A stretch of 64,000 bases of DNA, taken from Enterobacter sp. 10-1. Lineage in GTDB: Bacteria; Pseudomonadota; Gammaproteobacteria; Enterobacterales; Enterobacteriaceae. The notes beneath the pieces were generated by a model. The model did no database searches. It had not been told where the DNA came from and saw only the letters and a program-made list of their open reading frames with translations. The position numbers and the translations under genes are program-made. Within the stretch, counting starts at the first letter, position 1; each line of letters opens with the position of its first letter. The stretch lies in contig NISF01000003.1 of the NCBI GenBank assembly GCA_002270295.1, forward strand, positions 62,001 to 126,000, in the 5' to 3' direction. Shown in pieces: positions 1-7,201 of this stretch.

Positions 1-271
1 AATGCTGGCCGAGCAAAAAGTCGAAGCCGCACGCGTTCTGGAAAGCCTGGAAAGCGCGCTGGCCAGCGATGCCGCGCTGTTAAGCGCCGCAGAACGTCAG
101 GCTATCGATGACGCAACGGCGCAGCTGCGCGCGGTGGCGGCAGGCGATGACGCCGATGCAATAAAAGAAGCCATTAAAAATACAGACACACAAACCCAGG
201 AATTTGCCGCACGCCGCATGGACCAGTCGGTCCGTACCGCGCTGAAAGGCCAATCCGTGGACGAGGTTTAA
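1..271 (+). CDS. hscA: Fe-S cluster assembly chaperone HscA, 3' end only
   Basis: C-terminal ~90 residues of the specialised Hsp70 HscA. With HscB it drives ATP-dependent release of [2Fe-2S] clusters from the IscU scaffold in the cytoplasm. The reading frame is already open at the window edge, so the first ATG seen (position 2) is internal. The visible part is the helical lid after the substrate-binding domain; its tail [16 protein letters not shown] and final SVDEV match the E. coli family C-terminus. One base separates its stop from fdx, as in the isc operon. The missing 5' part lies outside the window. Confidence 0.95.
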   Translation, partial: MLAEQKVEAARVLESLESALASDAALLSAAERQAIDDATAQLRAVAAGDDADAIKEAIKNTDTQTQEFAARRMDQSVRTALKGQSVDEV

Positions 272-272
272 T

Positions 273-608
273 ATGCCAAAGATTGTTTTTCTACCCCATC
301 AGGACCTGTGCCCGGATGGCGTAGTTGTGGAAGCTAAAATCGGTGAGACCATTCTTGATGCCGCGCTGCGTAGCGGTATTGAGATTGAACACGCCTGTGA
401 AAAATCCTGCGCCTGCACCACCTGCCACTGCATCGTGCGTGAAGGTTTTGACTCGCTGGCCGAAAGTACTGAAGATGAAGACGATATGCTGGATAAGGCC
501 TGGGGGCTGGAACCCGATAGCCGTCTGAGCTGCCAGGCGCGCGTGACCGCCGACGATCTGGTCGTCGAAATTCCGCGCTACACCATCAACCACGCACGCG
601 AGCATTGA
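273..608 (+). CDS. fdx: [2Fe-2S] ferredoxin, isc type
   Basis: Adrenodoxin-type ferredoxin that supplies electrons for Fe-S cluster assembly on IscU. The protein has 111 residues, the family length. Cluster ligands are visible as Cys42, Cys48, Cys51 and Cys87 (pattern C-x5-C-x2-C, then a distal C), with extra cysteines at 46 and 53. An acidic stretch around residues 66-71 is the expected docking surface for redox partners. It is packed between hscA and iscX with single-base gaps, so translational coupling inside the isc operon is likely. Confidence 0.97.
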   Translation: MPKIVFLPHQDLCPDGVVVEAKIGETILDAALRSGIEIEHACEKSCACTTCHCIVREGFDSLAESTEDEDDMLDKAWGLEPDSRLSCQARVTADDLVVEIPRYTINHAREH

Positions 609-609
609 T

Positions 610-810
610 ATGGCACTGAAATGGACCGATAGTCGCGAAATAGGCGAAGCGCTGTATGACGCCTTCCCGGATCTCGACCCGAAAACCGTTCGCTTCACCG
701 ATTTGCATCAGTGGATTTGCGAGCTGGAAGAGTTTAATGACGATCCAAACGCATCCAATGAAAAAATTCTGGAGGCAATTCTGCTAGTCTGGTTAGACGA
801 AGCAGAATAA
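610..810 (+). CDS. iscX: Fe-S assembly adaptor IscX
   Basis: Small acidic protein of 66 residues, the usual IscX/YfhJ length. It binds IscS and iron and modulates the rate of cluster assembly. The sequence begins [15 protein letters not shown] and ends in an Asp/Glu-rich tail. It is the last gene of the isc run here; the next 70-odd bases downstream are an ERIC repeat, which may act on the 3' end of the transcript. Confidence 0.96.
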   Translation: MALKWTDSREIGEALYDAFPDLDPKTVRFTDLHQWICELEEFNDDPNASNEKILEAILLVWLDEAE

Positions 811-930
811 TTTTCGCGTCATGTTCCACGTTGCAGATGCGTTGGCCGCGTTCGCTCACCCCAGTCGCATAGTTATCTATGCTCCAGGGGATTTGCTTAC
901 TTGCCGCCTTCCTGCAACGCGAATCATTTA
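811..930. repeat. ERIC (IRU) element, copy 1
   Basis: Imperfect palindrome of about 120 bp between iscX and pepB. The core reads CGCTCACCCCAGTC, then a short variable centre, then GCTCCAGGGGATT, matching the two arms of the enterobacterial ERIC consensus. The outer arms (TTTCGCGT... and ...ACGCGAATCA) pair. The centre is CATAGTTATCTATG rather than the usual CACTTACTTATGTAAG, the same variant as the copy after ndk. It starts at the first base after the iscX stop, so it is transcribed as part of the mRNA. Confidence 0.88.
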
Positions 931-989
931 GCGGAAAAATTTTAACGGGCTGCCATAGGGTGGCCCGTTTGCTAATAAGGATGAATAAA

Positions 990-2276
990 ATGACCGAAGC
1001 CATGAAGATTACGCTGACGACCCAACCTGCCGACGCGCGCTGGGGAGAAAAAGCGGCTTACAGCATTAACAACGACGGCATCACCCTGCATCTGAACGGT
1101 AAAGACGACCTGGGCCTGATTCAGCGCGCGGCGCGTAAAGTTGACGGGATGGGCATCAGGCACGTCGCTCTCGATGGCGAAGGCTGGAATACCGATCGCG
1201 CGTGGGCGTTCTGGGCGGGCTATAAAGGGCCGAAAGGCAGCCGCCAGGTTGAGTGGCCGGCGCTGGATGATGCGCAAAAGCGCGAGCTGGATAGCCGTCT
1301 GGCCATTATTGACTGGGTGCGCGACACCATTAACGCGCCGGCGGAAGAGTTAGGTCCGGAGCAGTTGGCCCAGCGCGCGGTCGATCTGCTGTGCGGCGTT
1401 GGCTGCGATAACGTCTCTTACCGCATCACCAAAGGCGAGGACCTGCGCGAGCAGAACTATCTTGGTCTGCATACCGTAGGACGCGGCTCCGAGCGCCCGC
1501 CGGTCCTGCTGGCGCTGGACTACAACCCAACCGGCGATAAAGACGCGCCGGTCTATGCCTGCCTGGTCGGGAAAGGCATCACCTTCGATTCCGGCGGCTA
1601 CAGCATCAAGCAGAGCGCGTTTATGGATTCGATGAAGTCCGACATGGGCGGCGCGGCAACGGTCACCGGCGCGCTGGCGTTTGCGATCTCCCGCGGCCTG
1701 AATAAGCGCGTGAAGCTCTACCTGTGCTGCGCTGACAACCTGATTAGCGGCAACGCCTTCAAGCTTGGCGATATCATTCGCTACCGTAACGGTAAAACCG
1801 TAGAAATTATGAACACCGACGCCGAAGGCCGTCTGGTGCTGGCGGATGGGCTAATTGATGCGTCTGCGCAGAAGCCGGAGCTGATTATCGACGCGGCGAC
1901 GCTGACCGGAGCGGCGAAAACCGCGCTGGGCAACGATTACCACGCGCTGTTCAGCTTCGACGACGCGCTGGCGGCTCGCCTGCTGGCGAGCGCGCAGGCG
2001 GAAAACGAAGCCTTCTGGCGTCTGCCGCTGGCGGAATTCCACCGCGGCCAACTGCCGTCGAACTTCGCCGAGCTGAACAACACCGGCAGCGCCGCCTATC
2101 CGGCGGGCGCCAGCACGGCGGCAGGATTCCTCTCCCATTTCGTTGAGAACTATCACCAGGGCTGGCTGCATATCGACTGCTCCGCGACCTATCGTAAATC
2201 CGCCGTTGAGCAGTGGTCAGCCGGCGCGACGGGGCTCGGCGTGCGCACGATTGCCAATCTGTTAACCGCAGAGTAA
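990..2276 (+). CDS. pepB: Peptidase B (M17 leucyl aminopeptidase family)
   Basis: Cytoplasmic hexameric aminopeptidase with broad specificity that helps recycle peptides. The frame is open from 879, but the start at 990 (MTEAMKITL) is chosen because AAGGA lies about 8 bases upstream and it gives the family length of 428 residues. M17 signatures are present: [15 protein letters not shown] (metal-binding Lys and Asp) and [12 protein letters not shown] (metal-binding Asp/Glu and catalytic Arg). As in related genomes it follows the isc genes, separated here by an ERIC element. Confidence 0.96.
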   Translation: MTEAMKITLTTQPADARWGEKAAYSINNDGITLHLNGKDDLGLIQRAARKVDGMGIRHVALDGEGWNTDRAWAFWAGYKGPKGSRQVEWPALDDAQKRELDSRLAIIDWVRDTINAPAEELGPEQLAQRAVDLLCGVGCDNVSYRITKGEDLREQNYLGLHTVGRGSERPPVLLALDYNPTGDKDAPVYACLVGKGITFDSGGYSIKQSAFMDSMKSDMGGAATVTGALAFAISRGLNKRVKLYLCCADNLISGNAFKLGDIIRYRNGKTVEIMNTDAEGRLVLADGLIDASAQKPELIIDAATLTGAAKTALGNDYHALFSFDDALAARLLASAQAENEAFWRLPLAEFHRGQLPSNFAELNNTGSAAYPAGASTAAGFLSHFVENYHQGWLHIDCSATYRKSAVEQWSAGATGLGVRTIANLLTAE

Positions 2277-2310
2277 AAATGGCGGGGCGCTGGCGCCCCG
2301 GATTGTCTCA

Positions 2311-2335
2311 CCCCGGCCCGCGTCCACGGCCGGGG
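2311..2335. other. GC-rich hairpin upstream of sseB
   Basis: Perfect 8-bp arms CCCCGGCC and GGCCGGGG with a 9-base loop, 28 bases before the sseB start. A second GC hairpin (GGGGCGC/GCGCCCC) sits at 2284-2299 just after pepB. Neither has a U-tract, so they look more like mRNA-stabilising or processing structures than strong intrinsic terminators. Confidence 0.5.
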
Positions 2336-2363
2336 GATTTCTGATTCTGATGTTGTGAGAGCC

Positions 2364-3140
2364 ATGTCCGAAACTAAAAATGAATTAGAAACGCTGCTGG
2401 AAAAGGCGGCGATTGAGCCAGGCCATCGCCCGGCTTTTTTCCGTACGCTGCTGGAGTCCACCGTTTGGGTGCCCGGCGCGGCGGCGGAAGGTGAACAGGT
2501 TGTCGAAGAGAGCGCCGTAGACCTGCAGCACTGGGAAAAAGATGATGGCGCCTCGGTCATTCCCTTTTTTACCTCGCTGGAGGCGCTGCAGCAGGCGGTC
2601 GAAGACGAGCAGTCTTTTGTGGCGATGCCGGCGCGTACGCTGATGGCGATGACGCTGGGCGAGACGCTGTTCCTCAATGCCAAACTGCCGGCCGGAAAAG
2701 AGTTTACGCCGAACGAAATCAAGCATCTGCTGGGTGAAGATGGCGGTCCTCTCAGCGCGCAAACCGTGCTGGAAGGCGGGCAGCCTCTGCTGCTGTCTGA
2801 GGTGGCCGAGCCACCGGCGCAGATGGTGGATTCGCTGACCACGCTCTTTAAATCCCTGAAAACCGTAAAGCGCGCGTTTCTATGCTCGATTAAGGACAGC
2901 GCCGACGCGCCGGCGAATCTGCTTATCGGCATTGAGGCCGAGGGGGATATTGAAGAGGTCATCCAGGCGACCGGCAGCGTGGCAACCGACACGCAGCCCG
3001 GCGATGAGCCGATCGATATTTGTCAGGTCGTGGAAGGGGAGAAGGGCATCAGCCACTTTATGATTGCCCATATCGCGCCATTCTATGAAAAGCGCTGGGG
3101 CAGCTTCCTGCGCGATTTCAAGCAGAACCGCATTATCTGA
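2364..3140 (+). CDS. sseB: SseB protein (enhanced serine sensitivity locus)
   Basis: Homologue of E. coli SseB, 258 residues, whose overexpression phenotype (serine sensitivity) gave the name; molecular role unclear. The start MSETKNELETLLEK is preferred over the in-frame codon nine bases upstream because it matches the family N-terminus and length. The protein is acidic with no signal peptide or membrane span. It is convergent with sseA. The Salmonella SPI-2 chaperone also called SseB is unrelated. Confidence 0.93.
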   Translation: MSETKNELETLLEKAAIEPGHRPAFFRTLLESTVWVPGAAAEGEQVVEESAVDLQHWEKDDGASVIPFFTSLEALQQAVEDEQSFVAMPARTLMAMTLGETLFLNAKLPAGKEFTPNEIKHLLGEDGGPLSAQTVLEGGQPLLLSEVAEPPAQMVDSLTTLFKSLKTVKRAFLCSIKDSADAPANLLIGIEAEGDIEEVIQATGSVATDTQPGDEPIDICQVVEGEKGISHFMIAHIAPFYEKRWGSFLRDFKQNRII

Positions 3141-3143
3141 TGA

Positions 3144-3171
3144 CGGCGGGGCATTAACCCCGCCGCTATTT
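3144..3171. terminator. Bidirectional intrinsic terminator between sseB and sseA
   Basis: Stem CGGCGGGG/CCCCGCCG with a 6-base loop, followed on the plus strand by CTATTTTTATT. It sits in the short gap between the two convergent stops. Confidence 0.82.
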
Positions 3172-4017
3172 TTATTGCGCCGGCTCTATCGGCAGATCCG
3201 GGCGGGCGCCCCATTCGCTCCACGAACCGTCATACAGGCAGACGCCGTTGACGCCCAGCGTCGTCAGCGCCAGCACCACCACGGCCGCCGTGACGCCGGA
3301 CCCGCAGCTGGCGATAATCGGCCGCTCAAAATCCACGCCCTGACGCAGGAAAATATCATTCAGCTCGTCGATAGTTTTCAGCTCGCCGTTAATCACCAGC
3401 TCGGTCCACGGGACGTTCAGCGCCCCGGGAATATGCCCCCGGCGCAGGCCAGGACGCGGCTCATCGACGAGACCGTTAAAGCGCCCGGCCGGACGCGCGT
3501 CGACGATCTGGGCCGATCCTTCATGGCTCACCAGCAGCACGTCGGTCAGCCGCTTAACCACCAGCGGATCGAAGCGGCCGTCGAATTCGCCCTCCGGTAG
3601 CTGCGGATCGTCCTGCTCCAGCGGCAGCTCATCGCGCTGCCAGCCGGCCAGCCCTCCGGCGAGAATAGAGACTTTTTCTACCCCGAAGGTCCGCAGCATC
3701 CACCAGGCGCGCGGCGCCGAGAAGAGGTTGCCTTCATCGTAAACCACCAGATGCTTATCGCTGCTCACGCCAAGCTCGCGCATCGCAACGGCGAAGGCTT
3801 CCGCTCGCGGCATCATATGCGGCAGCGGGCTGGTGCGATCGGAAAGCGCTTCAATATCGAAAAATACGGCGTTGGGAATATGACCTGCGCGATATTCGGC
3901 GTGCAAATCGCGATCTTCCTGCCCTGGCGGCGCCATTCGGGCATCGATAATCTGGATTTCCGGGTCATCAATATGTTCCGCTAACCAGTCGGCGGCGATA
4001 AAAAACGAAGTGGACAT
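3172..4017 (-). CDS. sseA: 3-mercaptopyruvate sulfurtransferase
   Basis: Two-rhodanese-domain enzyme of 281 residues that transfers sulfur from 3-mercaptopyruvate to cyanide or thiols, in cytoplasmic sulfur metabolism. The catalytic loop CGSGVTAA begins at Cys238 in the second domain and is the 3-MST rather than thiosulfate sulfurtransferase signature. The first domain (residues ~1-140) lacks a catalytic Cys, as in the family. A perfect 10-bp inverted repeat lies just upstream of its Shine-Dalgarno region. Confidence 0.96.
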   Translation of the reverse strand: MSTSFFIAADWLAEHIDDPEIQIIDARMAPPGQEDRDLHAEYRAGHIPNAVFFDIEALSDRTSPLPHMMPRAEAFAVAMRELGVSSDKHLVVYDEGNLFSAPRAWWMLRTFGVEKVSILAGGLAGWQRDELPLEQDDPQLPEGEFDGRFDPLVVKRLTDVLLVSHEGSAQIVDARPAGRFNGLVDEPRPGLRRGHIPGALNVPWTELVINGELKTIDELNDIFLRQGVDFERPIIASCGSGVTAAVVVLALTTLGVNGVCLYDGSWSEWGARPDLPIEPAQ

Positions 4018-4031
4018 GGCTATCTCCGTGT

Positions 4032-4057
4032 CATCAACAATAGATAGATTGTTGATG
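4032..4057 (-). promoter_or_regulatory. Perfect inverted repeat in the sseA 5' region
   Basis: Arms CATCAACAAT and ATTGTTGATG are perfectly complementary around a 6-base centre. The repeat ends 14 bases before the sseA start, next to its GGAG. It could be a repressor operator or an mRNA hairpin next to the ribosome-binding site; sequence alone does not decide. Confidence 0.5.
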
Positions 4058-4113
4058 TTTTTGCCCTTACCGACAAGGCATTTTCACGTAATACATATCG
4101 TAATGTGATATGT

Positions 4114-4131
4114 CCCCGGCGCACGCCGGGG
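4114..4131 (-). terminator. Hairpin after the amidohydrolase gene
   Basis: Stem CCCCGGC/GCCGGGG with a 4-base loop, 8 bases beyond the amidohydrolase stop. No clear U-tract follows on either strand, so termination strength is uncertain. Confidence 0.5.
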
Positions 4132-4139
4132 AGAAACGA

Positions 4140-5324
4140 TCAGAAGCGGTCTTGATGCAGATAGCGCCAGGCGTACTGGGCGTACAGCCCGGCGCCGGTT
4201 TTCATCACCTGCTCATCGATATTGAAGCATCCGTGATGGTGGGCGTAGTCGCTCCCTTTCTCTTTATTGCCGGAGCCGAGCAGGGCAAAACAGCCGGGAA
4301 TGTCCTGCATATAAAAGCTGAAATCCTCCCCGCCGGTCGTGGGCTTTTCGCTGAATAGCACGTCGTCGCCGAAGGCCTCGCGGATCACCGATTGCGCCAG
4401 CCGTGCGCTGCGCTCTTCGTTAATCACCGGCAGCGTGCCGTAGCAGTAGTCGACGTCAACGGTCGCACCATACATCGCCGCGGTATGCTGCGCATAGCGC
4501 GTTATTGCGGCCTCCAGGCGCTGGCGGGTTTCGATGCTGAAACAGCGCACGGTGCCGTCCAGGACGGCATTTTCGGCAATCACGTTGAACCGGGTGCCGA
4601 CATCCATTCGGCCGATAGAGACCACCGCGGATTCCAGCGGCGAAGTTTCACGCGCCACGATAGCCTGCAAATTCATCACGAAGGCGGAGGCGACGACCGC
4701 CGCATCGATGCAGGCCTCCGGCATTGAACCGTGACCGCCGCGACCGCGAAAAGTGACTTTGAGTAAATCCGCGGAGGCAAACGACGACCCCACGTTGCAG
4801 GAGATTTTACCGGAAGGCGAACCGGACCAGATGTGCATGCCAAAAATGTTGTCGACGCTATCGAGCGCGCCCTGGTCGATCATGGCTTTCGCCCCCTCGG
4901 CAATCTCCTCGGCGGGCTGAAAAATTAAACGCACGTTACCGGCCATCTGCTCGCGAACCTCGTACAGCGCGCGGGCAGCGGTGAGCAGCATTGCGGTATG
5001 GGAATCATGCCCGCAGGCGTGCATTTTCCCGGCGATTTGCGATTTATAGCTGAGCCGATCGTTGAGCTCCTGCACCGGCAGCGCATCCATATCGGCGCGC
5101 AGGGCGACCGTCTTGCCCGGCCTGCCGCCGGCGATGTCTGCAATGACGCCGGTCGGAACGGTACGACGGCAGGCGATACCGATGCTCTCCAGTTCTGCCA
5201 CGACGCGCTCCGTCGTTCGCCGTTCCTCCCACGGCAGCTCCGGGTGGGCGTGTAGATCGCGGCGAAAGTCGATTGTCGCCTGCTCTTCTCTGGCGATGAT
5301 GGCGGTAATAGCGGGGTTAATCAT
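4140..5324 (-). CDS. M20 family metal-dependent amidohydrolase
   Basis: Zinc/manganese hydrolase of the M20D type (hippurate/N-acyl-amino-acid hydrolase, AbgB-like), 394 residues. The frame extends further upstream, but the start MINPAITAII is chosen for the GGAG spaced 8 bases before it. Metal ligands are visible: MHACGHDSH (Cys104, His106), Glu139-Glu140 in QPAEE, His164 in FGMHIWSG, and a late HHHGCFN. TGGEDFSFY is the conserved C-terminal motif. It likely hydrolyses an N-acyl or aminoacyl amide; the substrate cannot be read from sequence. The membrane protein 37 bases upstream on the same strand probably imports or exports that substrate. Confidence 0.9.
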   Translation of the reverse strand: MINPAITAIIAREEQATIDFRRDLHAHPELPWEERRTTERVVAELESIGIACRRTVPTGVIADIAGGRPGKTVALRADMDALPVQELNDRLSYKSQIAGKMHACGHDSHTAMLLTAARALYEVREQMAGNVRLIFQPAEEIAEGAKAMIDQGALDSVDNIFGMHIWSGSPSGKISCNVGSSFASADLLKVTFRGRGGHGSMPEACIDAAVVASAFVMNLQAIVARETSPLESAVVSIGRMDVGTRFNVIAENAVLDGTVRCFSIETRQRLEAAITRYAQHTAAMYGATVDVDYCYGTLPVINEERSARLAQSVIREAFGDDVLFSEKPTTGGEDFSFYMQDIPGCFALLGSGNKEKGSDYAHHHGCFNIDEQVMKTGAGLYAQYAWRYLHQDRF

Positions 5325-5361
5325 AAAACGGACTCCATAGGGACGTAGAAAATGAAAGACT

Positions 5362-6573
5362 TCAGCCGATAACCGGCGCCAGATAACCCACCAGTATTCC
5401 GGCCAGGATGACGGAAACAATCGTCACGGAGATAAACCCGCCGACCAGCATTGGCCCCAGCATGTGCTGAGTCAGCATCTGGCGTTCTTTTTCATCCTGG
5501 GTGAGGGAGTTAATGGCTTCGTTGGTGATGATGTAATCCGCCGGAAAGCCGTACAGCGCGGTCAGGGAGATGGCGAATGACATGGCGCCGCTTACGCCGA
5601 GCGCTTTCCCTACGGCCCAGGAAACGATAAACATGCCGATAACCGCCGTGGCGATGAGCACCGCCATCGGATAAAGCAGGCGCAGCAGCATATCCGGCGT
5701 GGCTTTGTTCAAGGTATCAAAGATAAACAGCATCAATGCCATTACGGCAAAGCCGAACCCGTTCGCTTTTTGCAGCGTATGTTTTTCAAGAAAGCCCAAT
5801 GAAGTAAAGACCACGCCAAAAAACAGGCACAGTACGAACGGGCTGATGCTGACGATGGGTTTTGCCAGCTCGGAGACAAACCAGGCCAGGCAGCCCACCA
5901 TCGCCAGGCGCAGGAATTTAAAATAGGTACTGTTGTAGCTGGTGGGGATGCGGCTAAACAGATGCGGCATCATTTCCTCACCGCAGGCGAGGAGGGTCCG
6001 TTCATCTTCAGCGCTATCAGGATGATGCTCGCCGCTGCGGTGGCGCGTAAGCAACGCTTTTCCTTCGCGTTGCAGCATGATGGCGGTGAGGGGATAGCCG
6101 GCGAATCCCTGCATCACGTAAATCAGAATCGCCAGCACCGACAGATCCACCAGCCCGGCGTTGCTAGCGCCTTGCGACATAATCAATGATGAAACGATCC
6201 CGCCGACCAGCGGTGGGATGGTAACCAGCGCGGTGTTGTGGTCAAACAGCAGCAGGCTCACCGCGAAGACGGCCACCGTTATCCCGGCGATACCCGCAAG
6301 CGCGACGATCACCGTTTTCCACTGGCGCATGAGCTCCTTCAGCGACAGCAGGGTCCCCATATTGGTAATCAGCAGATACATCAGCATGATGGCGACGGGG
6401 GCCGTGATCCCCGCCCGGCTGATAATATCGGCCGGGAAAAATGTCCAGTACCCGCCCAGAAACAGCACCGCACAGACAAAGACGGAAGGGACCCAGGCTT
6501 TGGTGCGGGTCGAAATAACATCGCCTGTATAAAGAATAAAAATAATAATTAAAAGAGCGCTCATTTGTGACAT
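5362..6573 (-). CDS. Polytopic membrane protein, probable transporter of unknown family
   Basis: A 403-residue protein with about 11-12 hydrophobic segments and one long hydrophilic loop (~163-215, rich in His/Glu/Asp). Two similarly placed halves suggest an internal inverted repeat as in GltS-like carriers, but I do not recognise the family; it is shorter than AbgT and lacks its motifs. Polar breaks (PPLVGGIVSS ~118-127; LTALYGFPADYIITNEAIN ~336-354) sit inside membrane regions and could form the substrate path. First gene of a two-gene operon with the amidohydrolase, which supports transport of an acyl-amino-acid-like compound. This pair is absent between sseA and yfhM in E. coli. Confidence 0.75.
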   Translation of the reverse strand: MSQMSALLIIIFILYTGDVISTRTKAWVPSVFVCAVLFLGGYWTFFPADIISRAGITAPVAIMLMYLLITNMGTLLSLKELMRQWKTVIVALAGIAGITVAVFAVSLLLFDHNTALVTIPPLVGGIVSSLIMSQGASNAGLVDLSVLAILIYVMQGFAGYPLTAIMLQREGKALLTRHRSGEHHPDSAEDERTLLACGEEMMPHLFSRIPTSYNSTYFKFLRLAMVGCLAWFVSELAKPIVSISPFVLCLFFGVVFTSLGFLEKHTLQKANGFGFAVMALMLFIFDTLNKATPDMLLRLLYPMAVLIATAVIGMFIVSWAVGKALGVSGAMSFAISLTALYGFPADYIITNEAINSLTQDEKERQMLTQHMLGPMLVGGFISVTIVSVILAGILVGYLAPVIG

Positions 6574-7201
6574 AAATAATTCCCATATTACTTATTTCAT
6601 ATGTCAATACGGAACGGATGACTGTTGTGCCGTTATTGATTCCGCAGAACGGGCGGTCAGTGCTACCACCAGAAGTTTTTTAGCCGACGTGGCCATTAAC
6701 ATATACCGTGAATCATGCGCCTGGCCGGGCAGCGGCAGTGAAGCCATTTCTCCATCTGAAGATGAGAAGGGACGGCTGACGCGAAGGTAAGGGCGGCATG
6801 AGATATCACGGCATAGCGTTCAAGTAAGAGAAAACCAGCAGGTTGTCAATTTACAGGAGGGGACTAATGTTAATTTCAGAATTCAGCCGGTCGGAAGTAT
6901 GCGCTTTCACATTATAATTAAACCTGCGTATTATCACTCTCTCTTATTTTTAATTGCGCTCTGCGATATGTTTTATATTCATCGTGCGAAGTTTGTTGTA
7001 ATCTTTCGCGCTGCCCGGACGCAAATACGCCGTCGTTATTATTCTCATCTGCCGGGTAAAACCTATCGCTGAAATTATATCATCGGGAAAATCAGGCCGT
7101 CGGCGCGCTGCGGATACTATAAGCAATTGGTAATTCCGCCGTTGACGCATAATAATGTGTTCACTACAGGTATCTGGCTGTTTGGGCCAAGGGGTTAAAG
7201 G
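6574..7201. other. 628-bp intergenic gap upstream of yfhM, with two short unassigned frames
   Basis: It separates the divergent membrane-protein and yfhM genes. A strong Shine-Dalgarno (AGGAGGGG) precedes an ATG at 6867 that opens only 16 codons (MLISEFSRSEV...); its first eight residues resemble the N-terminus of MerR-type regulators. A second frame starting at 6899 runs 57 codons to 7072, hydrophobic then Arg-rich, without a good ribosome site. Neither can be called a gene. The rest is AT-rich, with no clear terminator, repeat or RNA gene recognised. Confidence 0.4.

Noticed and set aside
3064-3600. 178-codon plus-strand frame overlapping the end of sseB and sseA
   Set aside because: Antisense to the conserved sseA catalytic domain.
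6950-7150. 66-codon minus-strand frame in the yfhM upstream gap
   Set aside because: No ribosome site, no similarity recognised, overlaps the other uncertain short frames.
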